Assembly (NCBI GenBank): GCA_002307185.1
Contig: DBTT01000051.1
Span: 1 to 64,000 of the forward strand
DNA length: 64,000 nt
Direction: 5' to 3'
From: Bacteroidales bacterium UBA1309
Lineage (GTDB): Bacteria > Bacteroidota > Bacteroidia > Bacteroidales > Dysgonomonadaceae
Under the pieces are notes generated by a model. It saw only the letters and a program-made list of their open reading frames with translations, did not search any database and had not been told where the DNA came from. A program made the position numbers and the translations under genes. The first letter of the stretch is position 1. Each line of letters starts with the position of its first letter. Positions 16,450 through 25,283 of the stretch are shown here, piece after piece.

Positions 16450-16464
16450 TGGCACAGCAATTGG
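16450..16464 (+). promoter_or_regulatory. Sigma-54-like promoter before kdpF
   Basis: TGGCAC-AGCAA-TTGG matches the -24/-12 consensus TGGCAC-N5-TTGC except for the last C. The -24 GG is at 16451-16452. Transcription would start near 16475, 47 bp before kdpF. A sigma-54 response regulator is encoded at 11118. Confidence 0.55.
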
Positions 16465-16521
16465 GATATACTAAGCGTGAACATTTGATTCTTAGGTAAA
16501 ACATTTTAAAAGGTAAAAATT

Positions 16522-16599
16522 ATGATTGTGTTATTGGTCGTTGCTGTCCTCTTGTTCGGGTATATGTGCTATGTGCTGGTGAAACCCGAGAAGTTTTGA
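16522..16599 (+). CDS. kdpF: KdpF small subunit of the K+ pump
   Basis: A 25-codon ORF encoding one hydrophobic helix: MIVLLVVAVLLFGYMCYVLV, followed by KPEKF. Length, composition and position directly before kdpA match KdpF, the small membrane peptide that stabilises KdpABC. ATG 16522 is preceded by AAAAGGTAAAAAT, a possible weak ribosome site. It is the first gene of the kdp cluster; 130 bp separate it from kdpA. Confidence 0.85.
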   Translation: MIVLLVVAVLLFGYMCYVLVKPEKF

Positions 16600-16729
16600 A
16601 TTTTGAGGGAAGACAAAATTACAGAATTTACAGAAAAACAAAGGCATCATTTTGGGATACTATCATTTCCCTTTTTCCCATTTTGCAAATTCTGTCCTTC
16701 CACTTTTATAACTTTATAAATCAACAGAA
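16600..16729. repeat. ACAGAATT-type inverted repeat in kdpF-kdpA gap
   Basis: ATTACAGAATTTACAG near 16619 and CAAATTCTGTCCTTCC near 16688 face each other, with the outer pair GGAAGACA and TGTCCTTCC. A similar pair sits between kdpA and kdpB (about 18436-18490), and a single-sided copy lies at about 3832-3856. These are probably low-complexity intergenic repeats; an effect on mRNA processing within the kdp operon is possible. Confidence 0.5.
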
Positions 16730-18427
16730 ATGAATACGGAAATACTTGGAGTGGTTTTTATGTATGTGGCGGTGGTGGCGTTGGCAATTCCGCTGGGGAG
16801 ATATATCGGCAAGATTTTCAATGAGGAGAATACTTGGCTCGATCGGATTTTTGATCCTTTGGACAAGCTGTTTTTCAAGTTGGGCGGCATTGACCCAACA
16901 AGAGAGATGAACTGGAAGCAGCATTTGGGTGCTTTGCTTGTGATTAATGGCGTGTGGTTGGTTGTTTGCCTGTTTGTGCTGATGAATATGAGCTGGCTTC
17001 CGTTGAATCCGGATAAAAACTCATCGATGAGTTGGCATTTGGCGTTTAACACATCGATAAGTTTTATCACCAACACCAACTTGCAACACTATTCGGGCGA
17101 AACGGGTTTGTCGTATCTCGGTCAACTGATATTGATGGTCTGGCAATTTGTGAGTGCTGCTACGGGAATTGCCATTTGTGGGGTCGTTTTTCGTGCGATG
17201 AAAGAGCGGACCACCAACAAGCTGGGCAATTTTCACTGCTATTTTGTCCGCTCCTGCACACGCATATTGCTTCCGCTTGCTTTTATCGGGGCAATCGTAT
17301 TGCTTTTGAACGGCACGCCCATGACTTTTGAAGGAAAAGACACGATCACCACGCTCGAAGGCCATCAGCAACAAATCAGCCGCGGGCCAGTGGCAGCCTT
17401 TGTGGCTATCAAACAATTGGGAACGAACGGAGGTGGTTTTTACGGTTCTAATTCGGCCAACCCGATGGAGAATCCGAATTACCTGACCAATATGCTGGAA
17501 ACGGTGTATATCCTGCTCATTCCGACAGCACTTGTTTTTTCTCTGGGTTATGTCTTGAAAAGGAGGAAGCTCTCCTTGGTGATTTTCAGCGTGATGACCA
17601 TTGGTTTCCTATGCTTTCTTGTTCCCGCAGTTTATTACGAGATGCGCGGAAATCCCGCTGTTTCGCAGTTGGGCATCCGGCAAACGGCAGGGAGCATGGA
17701 AGGGAAAGAGGTGCGTTTCGGTTCGGCGGCATCCGCTTTTTGGGCGATTAGCACCACTTGCACGAGCAACGGCTCGGTGAACGCCATGCACGACAGCCTG
17801 ACCCCGCTTTCGGGGATGTTTGCGCTTCTCGGAATGATGGTGAATTGCTTCTTTGGCGGTGTTGGCGTTGGGTTTATCAATTTTTATGTCTTTATTATTC
17901 TGGCGGTTTTTATCGGTGGACTGATGGTAGGACGAACGCCTGAGTTTCTGGGGAAAAAGATTGAAGCCAAAGAGATGAAAATTGCGATGATGGTGGCTCT
18001 GTTGCATCCTTTCCTTATTTTAGTGGGAACGGCATTGCCCAGCTATTTGTATGCAAACAATCCCGAAGCATACGCCAGCTGGTTGAATAATCCGGGTTAT
18101 CACGGCTTTAGCGAAATGCTTTACGAATTTACGTCTTCGAGTGCCAACAACGGCAGCGGATTCGAAGGTCTGGGCGACAATACGCCTTTTTGGAACCTGT
18201 CAACTGGGATTGTGATGTTGTTGGCTCGGTATATACCAATCATTGGGCCTGTCGCCATTGCTGGAATTTTGGCGAACAAGAAATACATTCCGGAAGGAAA
18301 TGGCACGTTGAAAACAGACACGGCGACTTTTGGATTGTTGGTGTTTGCCATTATCATCATCGTGGCTGCACTTTCATTCTTCCCGGCATTGACCTTGGGG
18401 CCTATTGCCGAGTATTTTTCGATGTGA
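16730..18427 (+). CDS. kdpA: K+-transporting ATPase subunit A
   Basis: 565 aa, about ten to twelve membrane helices, normal KdpA length. It forms the K+-selective channel-like subunit of the KdpFABC pump. Selectivity-filter-like segments are visible in the four repeated pore loops: TNTNLQHYSGE, LGTNGGGFYGSNSANP, STTCTSNGSVNAM and SANNGSGFEGL. It lies in the order kdpF-A-B-C with 87 bp to kdpB. Expression is expected under K+ limitation. Confidence 0.97.
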   Translation: MNTEILGVVFMYVAVVALAIPLGRYIGKIFNEENTWLDRIFDPLDKLFFKLGGIDPTREMNWKQHLGALLVINGVWLVVCLFVLMNMSWLPLNPDKNSSMSWHLAFNTSISFITNTNLQHYSGETGLSYLGQLILMVWQFVSAATGIAICGVVFRAMKERTTNKLGNFHCYFVRSCTRILLPLAFIGAIVLLLNGTPMTFEGKDTITTLEGHQQQISRGPVAAFVAIKQLGTNGGGFYGSNSANPMENPNYLTNMLETVYILLIPTALVFSLGYVLKRRKLSLVIFSVMTIGFLCFLVPAVYYEMRGNPAVSQLGIRQTAGSMEGKEVRFGSAASAFWAISTTCTSNGSVNAMHDSLTPLSGMFALLGMMVNCFFGGVGVGFINFYVFIILAVFIGGLMVGRTPEFLGKKIEAKEMKIAMMVALLHPFLILVGTALPSYLYANNPEAYASWLNNPGYHGFSEMLYEFTSSSANNGSGFEGLGDNTPFWNLSTGIVMLLARYIPIIGPVAIAGILANKKYIPEGNGTLKTDTATFGLLVFAIIIIVAALSFFPALTLGPIAEYFSM

Positions 18428-18514
18428 ATATTTTTGACAGAATTACAGAATTAATCTTTTTCTTCTTTCTGCAAATTCTGAAATCCTGTGCATCACTAAA
18501 TAATTAAAGACATT

Positions 18515-20533
18515 ATGAGTAAATATCAAAATAAATCGTTGTTCCAACCTGAATTGGTTTCAACAGCGTTGAGACAATCGTTCATCAAGCTGAATCCAAG
18601 AATCATGTTTCGCAATCCCGTTATGTTTACGGTGGAAGTGGGAACATTCATTATGCTCTTCGTGAGTGTGTATTCGCTGACGAACGATTCACAAGGCGCG
18701 TTCGGATACAACTTCACGGTCTTTATCTTGTTGCTTCTCACCTTGTTGTTTGCCAACTTTGCGGAAGCCATTGCAGAAGCTCGCGGCAAAGCGCAAGCCG
18801 ACAGCTTGAGAAAAGCGAGGGAAGAAACGCCTGCCAAATTGGAAGACGGGAAGATTGTTTCATCTTCACAATTGAAGAAAGGCGATGTCTTTATCTGTGA
18901 AACGGGTGACATCATCCCTTCCGACGGTGAAATCACCGAAGGCCTGGCCACTATCGACGAAAGTGCCATTACCGGAGAATCGGCTCCGGTGATTCGGGAA
19001 GCAGGAGGCGACAAAAGTTCCGTGACGGGCGGCACAAAAGTGTTGTCGGATCGGATCAAAGTGCAGGTGACGGCTTCTCCCGGGGAGAGTTTTTTGGACA
19101 AAATGATTGCCTTGGTAGAGGGTGCAAGCCGGCAGAAAACCCCCAATGAGATTGCCCTCACCATTCTTTTGGCAGGATTCACTTTGGTGTTTATCATTGT
19201 GACTGTCACGTTGAAACCTTTTGCCGATTATGCGCAAACGCCGATAACCATTGCTTCGTTTATCTCGTTGTTTGTCTGCCTGATTCCAACCACGATCGGA
19301 GGACTGCTATCTGCCATCGGTATTGCCGGAATGGACAGGGCATTGCGGGCCAATGTGATTGCCAAAAGCGGAAAAGCGGTGGAAACTGCTGGAGACATCG
19401 ATGTGTTGTTGCTCGACAAAACAGGAACTATCACTATCGGAAACCGCAAGGCAACTCAATTTTACCCTGCAAATGGTGTCAACCGGGAAGAGTTTATCAA
19501 AACAGCCGTCCTGAGTTCATTGGCTGACGAAACTCCAGAAGGAAAATCGATCATCGAATTGGCTAATGTCAACCCAACATCTTTTGATACACCTTCGTCA
19601 CGTTTTCATTTCATCAAATTTTCTGCTGAAACCCGTTGTTCGGGTGTGGATGTGGGCGAAATTCGTATCCGGAAAGGGGCTTCCGATGCCATTCGGTCGT
19701 TGGTGGAAAATAGTGGAAACCATTATCCCGAAGGGGTGAAATTCACGGTCGAGAAAATATCGATGAACGGAGGAACGCCCCTGGTGGTGGCGGTCAACGA
19801 AAAAGTGGTTGGAGTGATCGAATTGCAGGATATCATCAAACCCGGCATCAGCGAACGTTTTGAACGCTTGCGCAAGATGGGTATCAAAACGGTGATGGTG
19901 ACGGGTGATAATCCGTTGACCGCAAAATACATTGCCCAAAAAGCGGGAGTGGACGATTTCATTGCCGAGGCCAAACCCGAAGACAAAATGAATTACATCA
20001 AAAAAGAACAAGCCGCCGGAAAGTTGGTTGCCATGATGGGCGATGGAACCAATGATGCTCCGGCCTTGGCACAGGCCAATGTGGGTGTGGCCATGAACAG
20101 CGGAACACAAGCTGCCAAAGAAGCGGGCAACATGGTGGATTTGGACAACGACCCCACCAAACTGATCGAAGTGGTGGAAATCGGGAAGCAGTTGCTGATG
20201 ACCCGGGGAACGCTCACCACCTTCAGCATAGCCAACGATGTGGCCAAGTATTTCGCCATTATCCCCGCCTTGTTCATTACGGCCATTCCTGCTTTGCAAA
20301 GCCTGAATGTGATGGGACTTCACAGCCCGCAAAGTGCTATTCTTTCGGCCGTGATTTTCAATGCAATTATTATTCCCTTGCTTATTCCTTTGGCATTGAC
20401 AGGTGTTGCCTACAAACCGATTGGAGCAAGCGCATTGCTTCGTAGAAACCTGTTTATTTATGGTTTGGGAGGAGTCATCGTCCCATTTATAGGAATCAAA
20501 ATTATCGATTTAGTTGTTTCACTATTTGTATAG
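18515..20533 (+). CDS. kdpB: K+-transporting P-type ATPase subunit B
   Basis: 672 aa. This is the energising P-type ATPase subunit. It has TGES in the actuator domain (153-156), the phosphorylated Asp301 in DKTGTIT, the KGA nucleotide-binding stretch, TGDNPLTA, and GDGTNDAPALA in the hinge. Membrane segments lie near 35-80, 215-275 and the C-terminal ~100 residues. KdpC starts 8 bp after the stop. Confidence 0.98.
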   Translation: MSKYQNKSLFQPELVSTALRQSFIKLNPRIMFRNPVMFTVEVGTFIMLFVSVYSLTNDSQGAFGYNFTVFILLLLTLLFANFAEAIAEARGKAQADSLRKAREETPAKLEDGKIVSSSQLKKGDVFICETGDIIPSDGEITEGLATIDESAITGESAPVIREAGGDKSSVTGGTKVLSDRIKVQVTASPGESFLDKMIALVEGASRQKTPNEIALTILLAGFTLVFIIVTVTLKPFADYAQTPITIASFISLFVCLIPTTIGGLLSAIGIAGMDRALRANVIAKSGKAVETAGDIDVLLLDKTGTITIGNRKATQFYPANGVNREEFIKTAVLSSLADETPEGKSIIELANVNPTSFDTPSSRFHFIKFSAETRCSGVDVGEIRIRKGASDAIRSLVENSGNHYPEGVKFTVEKISMNGGTPLVVAVNEKVVGVIELQDIIKPGISERFERLRKMGIKTVMVTGDNPLTAKYIAQKAGVDDFIAEAKPEDKMNYIKKEQAAGKLVAMMGDGTNDAPALAQANVGVAMNSGTQAAKEAGNMVDLDNDPTKLIEVVEIGKQLLMTRGTLTTFSIANDVAKYFAIIPALFITAIPALQSLNVMGLHSPQSAILSAVIFNAIIIPLLIPLALTGVAYKPIGASALLRRNLFIYGLGGVIVPFIGIKIIDLVVSLFV

Positions 20534-20541
20534 AAATCAAA

Positions 20542-21102
20542 ATGAAAAAGAATATCACAATAGCCGTTCGGCTCACATTGGTCTGTATCGTGTTTTTTGG
20601 CGGAATCTACACCTTGTCCATCTGGGGAATTGCACAAATAGTTCCCGGACAAGGAAAAGGCTTCACCATCTCCGAAAATGGCAAGAAATATCACCTGCTT
20701 GTGGCGCAGAATTTCAGTTCCGACAAGTATTTCTGGTCACGCCCATCGGCCGTGGATTACAATGCGGCAGGAAGTGGCGGAAGCAACAAAGGACCATCCA
20801 ATCCGGCTTATTTAGCTCAAGTGCAAGCCCGGATCGACACATTTTTGGTCCACAATCCGGATGTGAATAAGTCTGAAATTCCTTCCGATTTGGTAACGGC
20901 GAGCGGAAGTGGCATTGACCCGCATATTTCGGTGCAGGCAGCTAAGGTGCAAGTGAAAAGGATTGCCCGAAGCCGGAACTTATCGAGTGTGGAAATAAAT
21001 AAGTTGATAGAAAATAACATCGAACATCCTTTGCTTGGGCTTTTTGGAACGGAACGGATCAATGTGTTGAAGTTGAATAGCGAGTTGGATAAACTCAGGT
21101 GA
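20542..21102 (+). CDS. kdpC: K+-transporting ATPase subunit C
   Basis: 186 aa. One N-terminal membrane helix (TIAVRLTLVCIVFFGGIYTLSIW, ~5-30) anchors a soluble domain with FSSDKYFWSRPSAVDYN and SGSGIDPHIS, the usual KdpC signatures. It assists ATP binding by KdpB. It follows kdpB by 8 bp, and the split kdpD genes follow after 87 bp. Confidence 0.96.
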   Translation: MKKNITIAVRLTLVCIVFFGGIYTLSIWGIAQIVPGQGKGFTISENGKKYHLLVAQNFSSDKYFWSRPSAVDYNAAGSGGSNKGPSNPAYLAQVQARIDTFLVHNPDVNKSEIPSDLVTASGSGIDPHISVQAAKVQVKRIARSRNLSSVEINKLIENNIEHPLLGLFGTERINVLKLNSELDKLR

Positions 21103-21189
21103 AATGTTGCCTGTTTGGTCGCTATCTCAAAAGGTTTTGAATAGCGTTTAAGCAATGTTGCTCAGTGCATCTTTATTTTCAAAACAGTT

Positions 21190-22317
21190 ATGGAAGAAAC
21201 CCGGAAATCGGCGGAAGAATTTCTCGACCTGATAAAAAAATCGAGGCGGGGAAAATTGAAAATCTATATCGGCATGAGTGCCGGTGTGGGCAAAACCTAC
21301 CGGATGCTGACCGAAGCTCATATGCTTCTCAAAAACGGTATAGACGTGAAGATTGGCTACGTAGAAACTCACAACAGGGCGGAAACGGCAGAGCTTCTGG
21401 CGGGATTGCCCGTGATTCCAAGGCGGAAACTTTTCTATAAGGGTAAAGAATTGGAAGAGATGGACTTGCAAGCCATTATCAACTTACGTCCTGAGGTTGT
21501 GATGGTGGATGAACTTGCCCATACCAACATCGAAGGGAGTAAAAATGCAAAGCGTTGGCAGGATGTGGTGGAGATTATTTCTGCAGGAATCAATGTGATT
21601 TCGGCAGTCAATATCCAGCATATCGAAAGCTTGAATGAGCAAGTGAGGGAGATTACGGGTATTGAAGTGAAAGAACGCATTCCCGATTCCGTATTGGCGC
21701 AGGCGGACGAGGTGGTCAACATCGACTTGACAGCCGAAGACCTGATTACCCGTTTGAAAGAGGGGAAAATCTATCAGCCAGAAAAAATCCGCTTGGCTCT
21801 CCAAAACTTTTTCACGAGTGACAACATCCTGCAATTGCGTGAATTGGCTCTGAAAGAAGTGGCTTCGGCGGTGGTCAGAAAAGTGGAAATGGAAGTCTCG
21901 AAAGGAAAAACACAATACCGCACCGAGAAATTCCTCTGCTGCATCAGTTCCAATGAGAAAACCACCAAAATGCTGATTAGGAAAACAGCCCGGCTTGCCA
22001 ATTACTACAATTGCAAGTGGTATGTGCTTTACGTACAGCGGGAAAAGGAACAATCGGATAAAATCCCCTTGGACCGGCAACGGCACCTGCTCAACAATTT
22101 CAAGTTGACGATCGAGCTGGGTGGTGAAGTTGTCAAGCGGGAAGGGAATTCGGTGGCTAAAATCATTGATGAAGAATCGCAAAGGCTTGGCATCACCACA
22201 ATTTGCATCGGAAAACCAACTTTCAGGCCAATTCCTCTTATCTTTGGCAAGAACTTTTTCAGCGAATTAGTATCGTACATCTCAAAAAGCAATATTGACC
22301 TTTTAATTCTTTCATAA
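21190..22317 (+). CDS. kdpD: KdpD N-terminal (sensor) domain as a separate soluble protein
   Basis: 375 aa. It comprises only the KdpD sensor domain with Walker A GMSAGVGKT (28-36) and VVMVDELAHTN, followed by a Usp-like domain (about 245-375, LCCISSNEKTTKM). The four membrane helices and the kinase module of classical KdpD are absent. One base separates its stop from the start of a membrane histidine kinase, so the two chains probably act together as a split KdpD. Truncated KdpD forms are known in Bacteroidota and cyanobacteria. ATG 21190 is the natural start. Confidence 0.92.
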   Translation: MEETRKSAEEFLDLIKKSRRGKLKIYIGMSAGVGKTYRMLTEAHMLLKNGIDVKIGYVETHNRAETAELLAGLPVIPRRKLFYKGKELEEMDLQAIINLRPEVVMVDELAHTNIEGSKNAKRWQDVVEIISAGINVISAVNIQHIESLNEQVREITGIEVKERIPDSVLAQADEVVNIDLTAEDLITRLKEGKIYQPEKIRLALQNFFTSDNILQLRELALKEVASAVVRKVEMEVSKGKTQYRTEKFLCCISSNEKTTKMLIRKTARLANYYNCKWYVLYVQREKEQSDKIPLDRQRHLLNNFKLTIELGGEVVKREGNSVAKIIDEESQRLGITTICIGKPTFRPIPLIFGKNFFSELVSYISKSNIDLLILS

Positions 22318-22318
22318 A

Positions 22319-24061
22319 ATGAGAATCAAAACAAAACTGATCGTAAGTTTCGGCTTGTTGCTGACACTGATAAGCATTCTTGGGGTTGTCGGCGGCAAAT
22401 ATATCTATACATTAAAAAATGATACGGCAAATATTCTGAGAGACAACTACATGACCCTCGAATATGCGGAGAACATGTTGTCTGCCCTCGATCAAAGTGA
22501 CGAAACCAAGTCGGTTCAGTTGTTTGAGGCCAACTTGAAAAAACAGGAACGCAATGTGACGGAAAAAGGGGAGGGAGATCTGACAAATGATCTGCGGCAT
22601 AAATTCGAAAGTTACAGAACAGATGCTTCCAACAATACGCTAAGAATGGATATTCGGCAAGATCTCTTGAAGATTATCGGGTTGAATATGAATGCCATCC
22701 AAGTGAAAAATAAGATCGCAAAAAATTCAGCTGATGATGCCTTCTACTGGATTAGCATCACAGGCACGTTGTGCTTCCTTATCGCCATAATCGTCCTGTT
22801 CAATTTTCCATCCGAAATAGCCAATCCCATCAAAGAGTTGACAGAAAGCATCCAGCAAATAGCTTCGAGAAATTATTCCCAACGATTGTATTTTGACAAG
22901 AAAAGCGAGTTTGGTTTGCTGGCGAATACTTTCAACACGATGGTTGAAAAATTGCAGGAATACGAAGAAAGCAACTTGTCCAAAATCATGCTGGAGAAAA
23001 AACGGATCGAGACTTTGATTAACAACATGCCTGATCCGGTGATTGGCCTGGACGAAAAGGAACGGGTGATTTTCATCAATCAGGAAGCCTTGAAAATTTT
23101 AAACTTGAATGAAAAAGACTGCATTAATATTTTCATTGACGAGATTGCACCCAATAATGATTTGCTCAAAAAGCTTGCTCAAAATTTAAGCACCACGCAA
23201 GATGAAAGTAACACGAAACGTGAACCGCTCAAGATTTTCCTTGATGCCAAGGAAAGTTATTTCGAAAAGCAGGTCTTGCACATTTCCGTTTTGCCGACAG
23301 GCGAAGAACAAGCCCGTTTGGTGGGGCATGTCATCATTTTGAGGAATGTGACCGAATACAAAGAAATTGATTTTGCCAAAACAAACTTTATCGCCGCTGT
23401 CTCGCATGAACTGAAAACCCCGATTTCTGCCATCAAGATGAGCCTGCAGCTTTTGGAAAATAAGCGCATCGGGCACTTGAACGAGGAACAAGCCCAATTG
23501 CTCGACAGCATCCAGGAGGATGCCAACCGTTTGTTGAAAATTACAGGAGAATTGCTCAATATCACGCAGATAGAAAGTGGGAATATCCAATTGTCGATTA
23601 TACCTGTTGACGTAAAAGAATTGCTTGTTTACGCCACAAACGCCCTCAAGATGCAAGCCGAGCAAAAACACATCCAGTTTGCAATACAATGCCCCGACTC
23701 CGTTTCAGAAGTCCAGGCGGATAATGAAAAAACAGCTTGGGTGCTGACCAACCTGATCTCCAATGCCGTCCGTTATTCCTACGAAAATTCCACGATCTAC
23801 CTGTCTGTAAGAGAAAATGACGCTCAAGTGCAAATCTCAGTGAAAGACTCTGGAATGGGAATTGCCCCGGAATACAAGGAAAAGATTTTCAACCGCTACT
23901 TCCGTGTTCCCGGCACGCAAAAAGAAGGAAATGGCTTGGGACTATCCATCAGCAAGGAATTTATCGAGGCGCAAGGAGGTGAAATCGGCGTGGAAAGCGA
24001 GATGGGAGAGGGGAGCACCTTCACGGTTTCCCTAAATCGACATGATACAAAATCTGTGTGA
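22319..24061 (+). CDS. Membrane sensor histidine kinase (HAMP-PAS-HisKA-HATPase), Kdp-linked
   Basis: 580 aa. It has membrane helices at ~7-29 and ~142-163 enclosing a ~110-residue periplasmic sensor region, a HAMP (~165-225), a PAS (~235-345, PDPVIGLDEKERVIFIN), HisKA with phospho-acceptor His363 in SHELKTP, and HATPase_c with NLISNAVRYS, DSGMGIAPE and GNGLGLS. It starts one base after the soluble KdpD sensor and is its likely kinase partner. Its cognate regulator is not adjacent; the sigma-54 regulator at 11118 is the best candidate in the window (inference). Confidence 0.92.
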   Translation: MRIKTKLIVSFGLLLTLISILGVVGGKYIYTLKNDTANILRDNYMTLEYAENMLSALDQSDETKSVQLFEANLKKQERNVTEKGEGDLTNDLRHKFESYRTDASNNTLRMDIRQDLLKIIGLNMNAIQVKNKIAKNSADDAFYWISITGTLCFLIAIIVLFNFPSEIANPIKELTESIQQIASRNYSQRLYFDKKSEFGLLANTFNTMVEKLQEYEESNLSKIMLEKKRIETLINNMPDPVIGLDEKERVIFINQEALKILNLNEKDCINIFIDEIAPNNDLLKKLAQNLSTTQDESNTKREPLKIFLDAKESYFEKQVLHISVLPTGEEQARLVGHVIILRNVTEYKEIDFAKTNFIAAVSHELKTPISAIKMSLQLLENKRIGHLNEEQAQLLDSIQEDANRLLKITGELLNITQIESGNIQLSIIPVDVKELLVYATNALKMQAEQKHIQFAIQCPDSVSEVQADNEKTAWVLTNLISNAVRYSYENSTIYLSVRENDAQVQISVKDSGMGIAPEYKEKIFNRYFRVPGTQKEGNGLGLSISKEFIEAQGGEIGVESEMGEGSTFTVSLNRHDTKSV

Positions 24062-24112
24062 CAACAATTAAAACAAAATCCAGAATATGGCTTACAATCA
24101 CACGGCCTGTTT

Positions 24113-24718
24113 TTAGTTTAGTTGTGCTTGGATCTCTTTGGCCCCTTTGATTGTGATTTCATTGGCTTTCTTTATGTTCTCTTCCGTTCTGGTTATAAGT
24201 TTAATAACTGCTATGTGCGAGTCCGTTGTGTCAACAATAATCTTGAGAACTTTCTTTTCGTCAATTAGATAATCTGCATAATTGTCTTTTATAATGTCAT
24301 TGTCAATCAAGAAGATTGTTGGCATGCTTGTTGGTTTTGTGTATTTTTGCTGTATGGCTGTCAACGAAATAAGCTTGGGATTATATTCCTTTTTCAGTTT
24401 TATATAAATCTGCCCATTGTATTTTGTGTTGTTGATCACGATTTCCTTTTTCAGAACACTGATGCTGTCAATATCTTGAGGGTCGATTGTTTTTGTGATA
24501 GACAAATTGTAGTGTTTTCCGTTGATATAAAAGGCTGGTTGCAAAGAGCCGCTTGCCGTAGTTGTGAATTCAACAGTAGGCAGCGTATCATTCTTGGCCT
24601 TTTCGATCAAATCCTTACTCTTGTTTAATTCGTTTGTGGCCACTTCACTCGATGTTTGACAAACTCCTTTTGTAGTAAAGGCGACTAAAACAAGTGCGAA
24701 AATCAATTTCTGTTTCAT
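24113..24718 (-). CDS. Secreted protein with TonB-plug-like repeat, function unknown
   Basis: 201 aa with a signal peptide (~1-20, ending GVCQ). The segment FYINGKHYNL...DIDSISVLKKEIVINNTKYNGQIYI resembles the short plug-like element seen at the end of TonB receptors' plug domains and in Bacteroidota M56 peptidase tails, and a second weaker copy occurs at TIFLIDNDIIK...VLKIIV. No catalytic motif is seen. It is convergent with the histidine kinase. The role is unknown. Confidence 0.55.
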   Translation of the reverse strand: MKQKLIFALVLVAFTTKGVCQTSSEVATNELNKSKDLIEKAKNDTLPTVEFTTTASGSLQPAFYINGKHYNLSITKTIDPQDIDSISVLKKEIVINNTKYNGQIYIKLKKEYNPKLISLTAIQQKYTKPTSMPTIFLIDNDIIKDNYADYLIDEKKVLKIIVDTTDSHIAVIKLITRTEENIKKANEITIKGAKEIQAQLN

Positions 24719-24887
24719 GTTATTTTTTTTTAGGTCTATATTTTAATCCTTTATATTATTTTTCAAAAATAAGAAATAATTTTTTGTTTAAACCATCTTG
24801 TCTGGAATTTTAATTGTTTAATTTAAAATTTGAGTAAGTTCTTTTGAAAAGTAAGTCTGGAAACAATCTATTTTATTTGTTTCCACC

Positions 24888-25202
24888 TCATCTGAGATAG
24901 TCCGTAGGATTGATATTGTATTGTTCCTTGAAGCATTTCGTGAAATAGGGTGGCGAAGAGAAGCCAGATTCGTAAGCCACTTCGGCAATCGACTTGCTAT
25001 GTAATGACAGCAACCGCGAAGCATATTTTAGGCGGATGATGTGGATAAGTTCGTTGGGTGTGTGGTCGGTGAGCGATCTGAGTTTCCGGTAGAGCTGCAC
25101 GCGCGACAATCCCAGTGATTTGGTAATGTCGTGCACATTGAGTTGGGAATTCTTTTTTGCTAATTCATACTTTCTTGTAGATTTGAATTCTGATATTGCC
25201 AT
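24888..25202 (-). CDS. Stand-alone AraC helix-turn-helix, probable remnant of a hybrid two-component regulator
   Basis: 104 aa from the internal Met at 25202; the frame is open to 25247 but that part overlaps a good promoter on the other strand. It is a bare HTH_18 domain (LNVHDITKSLGLSRVQLYRKLRSLTDHTPNELI ... YESGFSSPPYFTKCFK), very like the C-terminus of Bacteroidota hybrid two-component regulators, which normally exceed 1,300 aa. No sensor, kinase or receiver domain precedes it. It may be a functional small regulator or a leftover. Confidence 0.6.
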   Translation of the reverse strand: MAISEFKSTRKYELAKKNSQLNVHDITKSLGLSRVQLYRKLRSLTDHTPNELIHIIRLKYASRLLSLHSKSIAEVAYESGFSSPPYFTKCFKEQYNINPTDYLR

Positions 25203-25230
25203 TTTAATTTTATTACAATTAATTTTAAGA

Positions 25231-25261
25231 TTGTCCTTTTCACACATTTTATCTACATTTG
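25231..25261 (+). promoter_or_regulatory. Bacteroidota promoter for CNNM transporter
   Basis: TTG (25231-25233), 20 bp spacer, TACATTTG (25254-25261): a full -33/-7 match, predicting a start near 25267 and a ~17-nt leader before 25284. It overlaps the first codons of the divergent AraC frame. Confidence 0.7.
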
Positions 25262-25283
25262 CAGATCACCATCAAATTTAGGT

